From the NCBI GenBank assembly GCA_023460575.1, contig JAEWPQ010000020.1, positions 1-17,460 of the forward strand: a DNA stretch of 17,460 nucleotides, written 5' to 3'. Positions 1 to 7,312 of the stretch are shown here, piece by piece. The notes beneath the pieces were generated by a model that was not told the DNA's origin, searched no databases, and saw nothing but the letters and a program-made list of their open reading frames with translations. The stretch's first letter is position 1. The number at the start of each line of letters is the position of its first letter. Made by a program: the position numbers and the translations under genes. This stretch comes from Bacillota bacterium. GTDB lineage: Bacteria; Bacillota; Clostridia; Lachnospirales; Lachnospiraceae.

Positions 1-2
1 CA

Positions 3-1352
3 GAACAGATGGACACCACAAGAGCCAAGCTGGTATCAGAAGGATATCCCAAAAGCGGTTTTACATATGACGTTTTCAAAAACAATGTTAATCTTATGAC
101 TACAGATACAGATCGTCAGACATTTAAGCTGTACGATCTGGAGACAAGAATTGGATCTACGATCCAGATTTTTGATGGAGTAAAAGAAGCATACGTTACG
201 ATAGCCCTGGGAGAAACTTCTAAATATGCACTGTCTGAAGACAGCGCGAAGGAAGCGAGTGCCCAGGCTGTTGTCGTTATGAAGGACGGGGGATCGCCGA
301 CGGAAGAGCAGGCGAAATCCATTCAGCTTTTAATTTCAAAAAGTATTCCCGGAATGGTAATCGATAATGTTTCCGTCTTTGACGGCAACGGACGTGAGAT
401 ATCAACCAATTCCGATGACAGTGATGCAGATTCCGGAAAAGCAGCAGATGAGATATCAAAGCTGATTGAAGACCAGATCTCTGCTAAGGTTATGAATGTA
501 CTGGGACCGGTATACGGAAACGGCAATGTGCGGGTATCCGTTAAAGGCACAGTGAACATGGAAAAGCTGATCCGGGAAAGTATTGTCTATAATACACCGG
601 AAAAGATTGATGAGAAGGATAAAACGGGACTTACTTCTGAGGAATCCATTTTCAAGGAATATTCCGGAGATGGACAGACTGCATCAGGGGTTGCCGGTTC
701 AGAGGCTAATGCTGATATTCCCCAGTATAATGCAGGCGGCCAAAACTCGGATAATGCATATGGATCCAGCAGCTTAAACAGAAAATACTTATTAAACCAG
801 ATCAAGGAACAGGGACAGGTTAATCCTGGAAGTATTGAGAACCTTACCGTTTCTGTTGTAGTCAACGGCAATGACTTTGGTTCACTGTCCGTAGATGATA
901 TACGTAATCTTGCAGGAAATGCTGCGGGAATTGCCCAGGCAGACCGGGCTGAAAAGATTACTGCTGTAGCAGCGCCGTTCTACACAATTGAGGTGCCGAA
1001 AGAACCGGATCAGCCTGCAGAGGCGAGCACCAATGGTATTCTGATTAATCAGTGGATTCTTATTGGAGCATTGGCTGGAGTACTGCTTCTTCTGGTTATT
1101 ATTATTCTTATTATTCGGCGCAGAAGAAGGAAAAGAGCGCTTGCTGAAGAGCTGGAAGACAGCCAGGAAGATATGCCAATTCTTCCGCAGATGGATGATA
1201 CAGAGGAAAAGGAGATCGAGGTCCTTGCTCCTGAAGAGGACAAAGTTGCGGAACTGCGTGAAAGCGTCCGTGAATTTGCAGAACAGAATCCTGAGATTTC
1301 AGCACAGCTATTAAAGACCTGGTTAAATGGAGGAAACAATAATGACGACTAA
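3..1352 (+). CDS. fliF: Flagellar MS-ring protein FliF (5' end missing)
   Basis: FliF forms the membrane (MS) ring on which the rotor, the export gate and the rod are built. The reading frame is open to the left edge, so the Met codon at 9 is an internal residue rather than the start. Counting from that Met, the ring-building YscJ/FliF region covers about residues 1-130, with the characteristic EGYPKSG segment. A periplasmic FliF C domain with a Gly/Asn/Ser-rich stretch follows to about 340. A strong membrane helix lies at about 344-369, followed at once by a run of Arg/Lys. The cytoplasmic tail ends in a conserved amphipathic segment (about 411-441, ending ISAQLLKTWL) that binds FliG in this family. 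Roughly 75-80 N-terminal residues with the first membrane helix are missing if the protein has the usual length. The last 11 bases overlap fliG, which suggests coupled translation of these two tightly bound partners. Confidence 0.97.
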   Translation, partial: EQMDTTRAKLVSEGYPKSGFTYDVFKNNVNLMTTDTDRQTFKLYDLETRIGSTIQIFDGVKEAYVTIALGETSKYALSEDSAKEASAQAVVVMKDGGSPTEEQAKSIQLLISKSIPGMVIDNVSVFDGNGREISTNSDDSDADSGKAADEISKLIEDQISAKVMNVLGPVYGNGNVRVSVKGTVNMEKLIRESIVYNTPEKIDEKDKTGLTSEESIFKEYSGDGQTASGVAGSEANADIPQYNAGGQNSDNAYGSSSLNRKYLLNQIKEQGQVNPGSIENLTVSVVVNGNDFGSLSVDDIRNLAGNAAGIAQADRAEKITAVAAPFYTIEVPKEPDQPAEASTNGILINQWILIGALAGVLLLLVIIILIIRRRRRKRALAEELEDSQEDMPILPQMDDTEEKEIEVLAPEEDKVAELRESVREFAEQNPEISAQLLKTWLNGGNNNDD

Positions 1353-2346
1353 TCTAACGCCGGAACAGAAAGCGGCAACAGTTATTGTTTCACTCGGCGT
1401 GGATAAGGCTTCCAAAATATATAAGTATCTGAGTGAAGATGAGATTGAAAAATTAACCGTCGAAGTTGCAAAACTCGGACATGTTGAGTCAGAAACCACC
1501 CATGCCGTATTGGATGAGTTTTATAAAACCTGTTTAACTCAAAAGGTGGTAACAGACGGCGGACTTGAATATGCAAGAACTGTTCTGGAAAAGGCATTTG
1601 GAGAGAGTACAGCTAACAGCCTGCTCCAGAAAGTAACCCAGTCACTTAAATCCAGATCCTTTGGCTTTATCCGGAAGAGTGATTCCAAGAATCTTTTCTC
1701 TATTCTACAGCATGAGAGAGCACAGACCATTGCGCTGGTTTTATCCTATACTAATGAAGAGATGACAGCACAGCTGATCTCTGAGCTTTCTCCTGAGAAG
1801 CGCCTTCAGGTAGTGGAATCCATTGCCAGAATGGAAAGCGCTTCTCCGGAAGCCATTAAGATTGTAGAGAATGAGATTAAGAAGAAATTCTCCGGTATAC
1901 TTACAACGGATTATACAACCGTTGGCGGTATCGATTACATAGCAAACGTAATGAACCATATGGACAGAGGAAACGAAAAACTTATCTTCGACGAATTGGG
2001 AAGAAAAGATGCAGAACTGGCAGATACCATCCGCAAGAAGATGTTCGTTTTCGAAGACATTATTACAATGGACGACAGATCCATTCAGCGTTTTATCCGC
2101 GAATGCGATATGAAGGATATGGTTTATGCGCTTAAGAATGCCAATAAACAGATTACAGATGTTATTTTCAACAATATGTCAACCCGTATGAAAGAAAGCA
2201 TTCAGTCCGACATGGAAGTTACAGTTAATGTACGTCTGAAAGATGTAGAAGAGGCACAGCAGAGAATTGTTGGCATTATCAGACGTCTGGAAGAAGAGGG
2301 CGAGCTGATAATCAGCAAGGGCGGAAAGGATGATATCATTGCCTAA
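1342..2346 (+). CDS. fliG: Flagellar motor switch protein FliG
   Basis: FliG is the rotor protein that joins FliF to FliM and interacts with MotA to produce torque. The product is 334 residues, the normal length, with three regions: an N-terminal FliF-binding part (about 1-100), a middle armadillo-type part (about 105-190) and a C-terminal torque domain (about 195-325). The torque helix, with MDDRSIQRFIREC at about 243-255, keeps the charged pattern that interacts with the stator. The middle-domain EHPQ motif appears as ERAQ (125-128). An in-frame ATG at 1327 would add five residues, but GGAGGA at 1329-1334 sits 7 bases before the ATG at 1342, so I chose 1342. The gene overlaps the end of fliF by 11 bases and the likely fliH start by 8. 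Confidence 0.96.
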   Translation: MTTNLTPEQKAATVIVSLGVDKASKIYKYLSEDEIEKLTVEVAKLGHVESETTHAVLDEFYKTCLTQKVVTDGGLEYARTVLEKAFGESTANSLLQKVTQSLKSRSFGFIRKSDSKNLFSILQHERAQTIALVLSYTNEEMTAQLISELSPEKRLQVVESIARMESASPEAIKIVENEIKKKFSGILTTDYTTVGGIDYIANVMNHMDRGNEKLIFDELGRKDAELADTIRKKMFVFEDIITMDDRSIQRFIRECDMKDMVYALKNANKQITDVIFNNMSTRMKESIQSDMEVTVNVRLKDVEEAQQRIVGIIRRLEEEGELIISKGGKDDIIA

Positions 2347-3103
2347 TATTATCAAGGGTCCTGAGGCTGCGGATCGGGTACTGGAGTTTGGATTTCAACA
2401 GAAATTTGAAGATATAGTGGTGAAAAAGGAAGCAGCCGGGCCGGAGGAGCAGGAACATTACAATCCCGAGGCAGAAGAAGAATGTCTTCAGGTTGCCGAG
2501 ATTTTTGAAGAGGCCTATAACCGGGCGGAGGAGATTGTAAGGCAGGCAAAGGAAGAAGCTGAGAAGATACTCACAGATGCCAGAGAGAACGGTTATCAGG
2601 ACGGCTATGAAGCCGGATTGCAGGAAGGACGCTTGGCTGCGTACGAAGAGCATAAGGAAGAACTGGATTTACGGATGAAGGAATTCCGTGAAACCATTAA
2701 ATCAACGATTGAAAGTGTTTCAGAAGAAAAAAACAGAATTCTGGAAACCTACATTGATGATTTAAAACGGGTCACTTTAACCATAGCGGAAAAGGTGATA
2801 CAGACCAGCTTGAAATCAAGCGGTGAGATTATTAAAAGAATGATAGTCGCTGCTGCAGGAAAACTGAAAAAAACACAATGGGTGAAAATTTACGTATCCC
2901 AAAAGGATGCCGGAATGATGATCCAGGGAGATGTGGGACTGTTAAATGAACTCTCCCATATATCCGGAAATATCAAGATTATTGCCATGGACCATTCAGA
3001 AGAAGGAACATGCATCATCGAACTTCCGGAGGAGATTATTGATGTCAGCGTAAATACCCAGATAGAAAATATTAAGGGAATTCTCAATAACGCAAGACTG
3101 TAG
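2339..3103 (+). CDS. fliH: Flagellar assembly protein FliH (export ATPase regulator)
   Basis: FliH holds the export ATPase FliI in check and tethers it to the export apparatus and C-ring. The order fliG-fliH-fliI and the sequence support this. The N-terminal half is highly charged and helical (about 30-130 of 254 residues). A run of spaced glycines (G85, G89, G93, G97: GYQDGYEAGLQEG) forms the GxxxG repeat typical of FliH. The C-terminal half (about 130-250) resembles the FliH/V-type ATPase subunit E fold that binds FliI. An ATG at 2330 is in frame, but its only Shine-Dalgarno-like sequence touches it directly. The TTG at 2339 has AAAGGA ending 8 bases upstream and gives an N-terminus MPNIIKG typical of clostridial FliH, so I prefer TTG. 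FliH sequences vary widely, so the assignment rests partly on context. Confidence 0.92.
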   Translation: MPNIIKGPEAADRVLEFGFQQKFEDIVVKKEAAGPEEQEHYNPEAEEECLQVAEIFEEAYNRAEEIVRQAKEEAEKILTDARENGYQDGYEAGLQEGRLAAYEEHKEELDLRMKEFRETIKSTIESVSEEKNRILETYIDDLKRVTLTIAEKVIQTSLKSSGEIIKRMIVAAAGKLKKTQWVKIYVSQKDAGMMIQGDVGLLNELSHISGNIKIIAMDHSEEGTCIIELPEEIIDVSVNTQIENIKGILNNARL

Positions 3104-3117
3104 CAGGAGGAATCCGT

Positions 3118-4419
3118 ATGTTCAAAGATTTATCGGACTTAATCATGAAAACAGAGACCATAGATCATATCGGCAAGATTGAAAATATTGTTGGTATGTC
3201 TATGGAAGCATCCGGAGGAAAGGCCAGCATTGGAGATATCGCTTATATTTACAATGAGGACAGGAAAGAACAGATCCCTGTGGAAGTGGTTGGATTTAAA
3301 AATGATAAGATTCAGCTTATGGCTTATGAAAACATGAGCGGAATAGCCGCAGGAAGCTTTGTAAGAAATACAAGAAGACGTTTGAAGATACCTGTGGGAG
3401 ATTTTTTAAGAGGCCGGATCATTGATGCCAAGGGGGAACCCATGGATGGGAAAGGACCTTTTGAAAATCCCAAGTATTATTATGTTGAGAATCCATATAT
3501 CAATCCCATGACCCGCCCTCCCATTACAGATCCGCTGGAATTCGGGGTCAAGGCAATCGATGGTATGAATACCATCGGTAAGGGCCAGCGTATCGGTATC
3601 TTTGCAGGCAGCGGTGTTGGAAAAAGTACATTGCTTGGAATGATTGCCAGAAATGTCAAAGCAGATATCAATGTTGTGGCACTGGTTGGAGAGCGAGGCC
3701 GGGAGGTAAGAGAGTTTATTGAAAAGGACTTAGGCCCGGAAGGAATGAAACGATCTGTTTTGATTGTGGCGACTTCGGACCAGCCGGCCATGCTTCGTAT
3801 GAAATGCCCGCTGGTTGCTACCACGATCGCAGAGTATTTCAAAAACCAGGGGAAAGATGTACTCCTAATGATGGATTCTCTCACACGTTTTGCCATGGCC
3901 CAGAGAGAGATTGGTCTTGCCATCGGCGAACCTCCGGTAGCAAGAGGATATACCCCTTCCATATATGCTGAATTTCCAAAACTTCTGGAACGAAGCGGTA
4001 ATTTTAAAGAAGGCTCCATTACTGGAATTTATACAGTTCTGGTAGAAGGTGATGACACCAACGAACCCATCGCCGATACGGTGCGTGGTATTGTAGACGG
4101 ACATATTGTACTGAGCAGAAAACTGGCCAATGCCAATCATTTTCCGGCAATCGATGTAAGTGCCAGTATATCACGTCTTATGACCAATATTGTATCAGAT
4201 GAGCACAGAAATATGGCCTCTGAGATCAGAGATATTTTGAGCCTGTATGAAAAGAATGAAGATTTAATTTCCATTGGCGCCTATAAGTCGGGAACCAACC
4301 CGAAACTGGATGTTGCCATATCAAAGATAGAGAAGATCAATCAGTTTTTGTGTCAGGGGATCAATGAGAATGACAGCTATGAAGAAATACTTGAGAAGAT
4401 GAGAGCAATTTTAAAGTAA
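3118..4419 (+). CDS. fliI: Flagellum-specific export ATPase FliI
   Basis: FliI is the cytoplasmic hexameric ATPase that helps feed rod, hook and filament subunits into the export gate. The 433 residues match the family length. An N-terminal beta domain (about 15-95) leads into the RecA-like core, with Walker A GSGVGKST at 164-171, GERGRE at 191-196 carrying the expected catalytic glutamate (E192), and Walker B LLMMDS ending at D253/S254. The signature PSIYAEFPKLLERSG follows, as in FliI and F1-beta-like type III ATPases. The C-terminal helical part (about 355-433) is complete. AGGAGG at 3105-3110 gives a strong start. It lies between its regulator fliH and its stalk protein fliJ, the standard arrangement. 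I see no missing catalytic residue. Confidence 0.98.
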   Translation: MFKDLSDLIMKTETIDHIGKIENIVGMSMEASGGKASIGDIAYIYNEDRKEQIPVEVVGFKNDKIQLMAYENMSGIAAGSFVRNTRRRLKIPVGDFLRGRIIDAKGEPMDGKGPFENPKYYYVENPYINPMTRPPITDPLEFGVKAIDGMNTIGKGQRIGIFAGSGVGKSTLLGMIARNVKADINVVALVGERGREVREFIEKDLGPEGMKRSVLIVATSDQPAMLRMKCPLVATTIAEYFKNQGKDVLLMMDSLTRFAMAQREIGLAIGEPPVARGYTPSIYAEFPKLLERSGNFKEGSITGIYTVLVEGDDTNEPIADTVRGIVDGHIVLSRKLANANHFPAIDVSASISRLMTNIVSDEHRNMASEIRDILSLYEKNEDLISIGAYKSGTNPKLDVAISKIEKINQFLCQGINENDSYEEILEKMRAILK

Positions 4420-4441
4420 ACTCTGTGAAAGAAGGCTGAAG

Positions 4442-4891
4442 ATGAAAAAATTCAATTTTCCTCTTGATACTGTTTTAAATTATAAAGACCAGGTGCTTGA
4501 GAATCTCAAAACCGAACATGCACAGATTCTTGCCAGTGTAGCACAGCAGGAAAAGCGGATTGAGGAATTGATGGAGAAGAGCCAGAGCGCGGCTGTCCGT
4601 TACAGGGAAGATACCCTTTGCGGAGTTACTGTCAATATTATGAGAGAATACGAACGCTATATAACATTTATTCAGCAAAGAATTGTGACGGAACAGGGGA
4701 TACTTTTAAAGCTTAAGAAAAAAGAGGAACAAAAGCGCATTGAAGTGATTGAGGCTAAAAAAGAAAAAGCTTCCATTGACAAGTTAAAAGAGAAAAAACT
4801 GGATCAATACAACAAAGATGTGTTAAAAAGTGAAGAACTGTTCATTGAAGAGTTTGTTTCCAATACGATGTCAGTTCGCATCAGCTGGTAG
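4442..4891 (+). CDS. fliJ: Flagellar export protein FliJ
   Basis: FliJ is a small coiled-coil protein that sits in the centre of the FliI hexamer, like the gamma subunit of F-type ATPases, and connects it to FlhA. The 149-residue product has the usual length. It begins with the typical KKFNFPLDTVLNYKDQ segment and then is almost wholly charged and helical, with long Glu/Lys-rich heptad stretches at about 20-60 and 85-135. Its place directly after fliI agrees. An AGAAGG-type ribosome binding site is just upstream. The stop codon is enclosed in the left arm of an RNA hairpin (4886-4921), described separately. Confidence 0.93.
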   Translation: MKKFNFPLDTVLNYKDQVLENLKTEHAQILASVAQQEKRIEELMEKSQSAAVRYREDTLCGVTVNIMREYERYITFIQQRIVTEQGILLKLKKKEEQKRIEVIEAKKEKASIDKLKEKKLDQYNKDVLKSEELFIEEFVSNTMSVRISW

Positions 4892-4921
4892 TCCTGTCGG
4901 TTCAAAACCCGGCAGTTACCA
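4886..4921 (+). promoter_or_regulatory. RNA hairpin over the fliJ stop codon, no U-tract
   Basis: TGGTA (4886-4890) pairs with TACCA (4917-4921). After a 3-by-1 internal loop, CTGTCGG (4894-4900) pairs with CCGGCAG (4909-4915) around the loop TTCAAAAC. That gives 12 base pairs, one of them G-U. The sequence after it is not T-rich, so it is not a standard terminator. It could protect or process the mRNA, or slow ribosomes at the fliJ end. The role is inference; the pairing is visible. Confidence 0.5.
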
Positions 4922-4965
4922 TAAAATCAATGCCTTAAGGCAGAATAGAGAAGGGAGGGAAAATA

Positions 4966-6216
4966 ATGGAGATGAAAACAAACAGTGTGGAAGTTTTAAT
5001 CAGGCAGATGCCAAAATCTCAGAAGACAGAAGATACATCAGTAAATGATTCTTCCGGTTTTAAGAAAATGATGAGAGAGAAAGATTTAAAGAAAGACACT
5101 GGCAAGGACAAAAAGGATTTGAACAAGGATCTTGAGACTGCAGCTTCAAACGCAGGGGTACCTCAGGTACAGCAGGATGGAAAGACCCGTGAAACGGTTG
5201 ATACCCCTGATCAGCAGAAAAAAGATGCACTGATTGCAGGTCTGGAATCTTTAAAAGGTCAGATGCCGGTTTCCATAGATTCAAAGGAAGAATCCGGGGA
5301 TACGAAATCTATGGATTCATTTCAGCTGCTTAAGGAATTTCGTCTTAAGAACTGGAATCCGAAGGATGACAGTACTTTGATTCAGGAAAAGGAAGACTTC
5401 AATGCATTAAACAGTATGATGCCAAAAAAGACAATGCCGGATTCCCAAATCGGACTGGTAGCACAGGATGTAAATGCTACTCCGTTGAAAGATGGAAATA
5501 AGGAAGAAGTAAAAGGACCTGGAGAAGCTCTTTTAAAAATGAGCGGACAGGAACGTTCTGTGTCAGAGAAGGTTATTACAGAGTATGGTCCCGGTGTGAC
5601 AGAGAAAAAACTGGCGCAGGCTGATGGACCAGGATATCGGTTGAAAACAGATGAAAAGAATCGTCTGGATGACGAAGATGCCCCGCAGGATAAGTTCCCT
5701 GGTATGTTTCAGGAAAAGCTCATTGCACCGAGGCAAATGTCTGAATTAAGTACCCACAAAGCTGAAACACCTGCCACTGCCTTACCGGTTCAGAATCTGG
5801 AAGATCTGAATGCAAAGCTTTCAGAAAAAATTATATCACAGATTGAAACAGGCAGGAAGAGTCTGGAAGTGCAGCTGGAACCTCATAACCTGGGAAAGAT
5901 TCTTATCAAAGTTGCTTACGAGAAAGATCAGGTGAGTGTATCTGTTGTCTGTACGGAAAGCAAGACATTAAAGATGCTGTCCCAGTCAGCTGGAGAATTA
6001 GGAAGTATCCTGGAAAACAACTTAGAACGTCCGATTCATGTGATTGTAGACAAACAGCAGCCGGACTACTTAAATAATAACCAGGAACATCAGGGCAATG
6101 GGAGAGAACAGCAGCAGGAACAGCGGCAGAACCATTCCGAAGATTTCGGTGAAGATTTTGTTCAAAAACTGAGACTTGGTATATCAGACATAGATTCTGA
6201 TAAGATCAGTGAGTAA
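4966..6216 (+). CDS. fliK: Flagellar hook-length control protein FliK
   Basis: FliK is exported during hook growth, measures hook length and makes FlhB switch from hook to filament substrates. The first 270 residues are low in hydrophobics, Lys/Asp/Gln-rich and probably unfolded, as expected for the ruler part. The conserved C-terminal hook-length domain lies at about 281-362, with LEVQLEPHNLGKILIKV as its signature. A Gln/Asn-rich tail (about 363-395) and a short conserved-looking end follow. The 416-residue length is within the family range. GGGAGGG at 4953-4959 supports the ATG at 4966. It precedes flgD and flgE, the genes whose products it works with, and its switch partner flhB is at the far end of the window. 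Confidence 0.92.
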   Translation: MEMKTNSVEVLIRQMPKSQKTEDTSVNDSSGFKKMMREKDLKKDTGKDKKDLNKDLETAASNAGVPQVQQDGKTRETVDTPDQQKKDALIAGLESLKGQMPVSIDSKEESGDTKSMDSFQLLKEFRLKNWNPKDDSTLIQEKEDFNALNSMMPKKTMPDSQIGLVAQDVNATPLKDGNKEEVKGPGEALLKMSGQERSVSEKVITEYGPGVTEKKLAQADGPGYRLKTDEKNRLDDEDAPQDKFPGMFQEKLIAPRQMSELSTHKAETPATALPVQNLEDLNAKLSEKIISQIETGRKSLEVQLEPHNLGKILIKVAYEKDQVSVSVVCTESKTLKMLSQSAGELGSILENNLERPIHVIVDKQQPDYLNNNQEHQGNGREQQQEQRQNHSEDFGEDFVQKLRLGISDIDSDKISE

Positions 6217-6237
6217 TTTAAGATAAGGAGATAAAAG

Positions 6238-6804
6238 ATGGCTAGTACGAATGCAGTAGGCGGCACAGGCAATCTGTTATATAACTCAGCTGCGACCAAT
6301 ACTGATTCAAAGGTTAGTGAGAAAAAAAATAGTGAATTGTCTACAGAAGGATTTTTTAAGCTTTTAGCTGCACAGCTTCAGAACCAGGACATGTCAAGTC
6401 CGATGGATAACTCAGAGATGATGACACAGATGACACAGATTGCTATGATGCAGGCAATGGATAACTTCTCCACAGCAATGGATGACTTTTCTCAGGTAAA
6501 CACCATCAGTTATGGTACTTCCATGATGGGTAAGACAGTTTTAGTAGGCGTTCTTGATAAAAATGGTAATGTGGAAAAACATAACGGAACGGTAACCCGC
6601 GTGGATATTTATAATGGAGTACCTACTATTTATCTTGATGATGACGCGAAGACAGGGTATCCGGTTTCTGGTGTTATGTCTGTGTACGAAAAGGGACATG
6701 CTCCGGTTGATGAAACTGCAAATAATACGAACAGTGAGAATACGGAGAATAACGCTGCAAACAGTACTGACAAGGATAAAACAGATAACAAACAGTCAGT
6801 ATAA
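6238..6804 (+). CDS. flgD: Hook-capping / hook assembly protein FlgD
   Basis: FlgD forms the scaffold at the tip of the growing hook that lets FlgE subunits polymerise; it is exported and then discarded. The conserved N-terminal part is clear: FFKLLAAQLQNQDMSSPMDN at about 39-58, then a Met/Gln-rich helix to about 85. A short domain with MMGKTVLVG and a KNG turn covers about 95-152. The last 28 residues (161-188) are an Asn/Thr/Ser/Asp-rich tail with no obvious fold. At 188 residues it resembles the short FlgD of Firmicutes, not the longer enterobacterial form. AAGGAGA upstream of 6238 supports the start. Confidence 0.93.
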   Translation: MASTNAVGGTGNLLYNSAATNTDSKVSEKKNSELSTEGFFKLLAAQLQNQDMSSPMDNSEMMTQMTQIAMMQAMDNFSTAMDDFSQVNTISYGTSMMGKTVLVGVLDKNGNVEKHNGTVTRVDIYNGVPTIYLDDDAKTGYPVSGVMSVYEKGHAPVDETANNTNSENTENNAANSTDKDKTDNKQSV

Positions 6805-6858
6805 ACGTGCAATATGGCTGAGCAGTTTGGGCCGGTATGATATGGTTGGTGATTGAAA

Positions 6859-7230
6859 ATGATAGGAAAAATAAATCAATTTGAAGATGTCCGACAGCTG
6901 AAACTTCGCAGTGCTGCAGGGGTAACGGAATGCGGCAGCAGCTTCAGTGATGTTCTTAACAGCCGGATTGGAGAAGAAAAGCTTCATTTTTCCAAACATG
7001 CGGCAGAACGGGCGAATCAGCGGGGGATTGACGTGACACCATCATTTTTAGATGATCTGCAGTCTGCTGTGGAAAAAGCTCGTTTAAAAGGTGCGAAAGA
7101 TGTTGTTATTATCAGTGAGCGGGGAGCGTTTATTGTAAATGTTCCTAATAACACAGTGGTAACAACCATGTCGGGAAATGAAATGAAAGAGAACATTTTT
7201 ACCAATATTGACAGTGCCGTTTTGTTATAG
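6859..7230 (+). CDS. Conserved flagellar-operon protein (flg_new / TIGR02530 type)
   Basis: This 123-residue protein belongs, as I recognise it, to the small family called 'flagellar operon protein' (TIGR02530), found between flgD and flgE in many Firmicutes. Recognisable parts are LHFSKHAAERANQRGI at about 42-57, a helical stretch with KARLKGAKD at about 73-81, and the C-terminal block VPNNTVVTTM followed by ENIFTNIDSAVLL. It has no membrane helix or signal peptide and no catalytic motif that I can name. Its function is unknown to me; the constant position next to hook genes suggests hook assembly or export. A TTG at 6853 is in frame, but GGTGA at 6848-6852 sits 6 bases before the ATG at 6859, which I prefer. 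Confidence 0.85.
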   Translation: MIGKINQFEDVRQLKLRSAAGVTECGSSFSDVLNSRIGEEKLHFSKHAAERANQRGIDVTPSFLDDLQSAVEKARLKGAKDVVIISERGAFIVNVPNNTVVTTMSGNEMKENIFTNIDSAVLL

Positions 7231-7257
7231 CCGGACCATTTATGGGGGCTTAACCTA

Positions 7258-7274
7258 GATGTCTGACTGACATC
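7258..7274 (+). promoter_or_regulatory. Short inverted repeat in the flgE leader
   Basis: GATGTC (7258-7263) and GACATC (7269-7274) form a perfect 6-bp inverted repeat with a 5-base spacer, 38 bases before the flgE start. A GGGAGG follows directly but no start codon is at the right distance; the real flgE site is AAAGGA at 7299-7304. It could be a weak RNA hairpin or a protein-binding site, but a repeat this short may be chance. Confidence 0.2.
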
Positions 7275-7312
7275 GGGAGGCGGCAGTTTCAAAAAGAGAA
7301 AGGATTATAAGT

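Noticed and set aside
3480..4019. Long open frame on the minus strand (179 codons) opposite fliI
   Set aside because: It lies wholly opposite the conserved ATPase core, has no ribosome binding site or recognisable protein pattern, and is best explained by fliI codon use.
4880..4925. Possible tRNA gene or remnant
   Set aside because: Only T-arm-like and D-arm-like words are present; there is no anticodon arm between them and the D-like part lies in fliJ coding sequence. Kept only as a hairpin.
4830..5048. Plus-strand open frame bridging the fliJ end and the fliK start
   Set aside because: It overlaps both real genes in another frame, has no binding site, and its sequence shows no domain.
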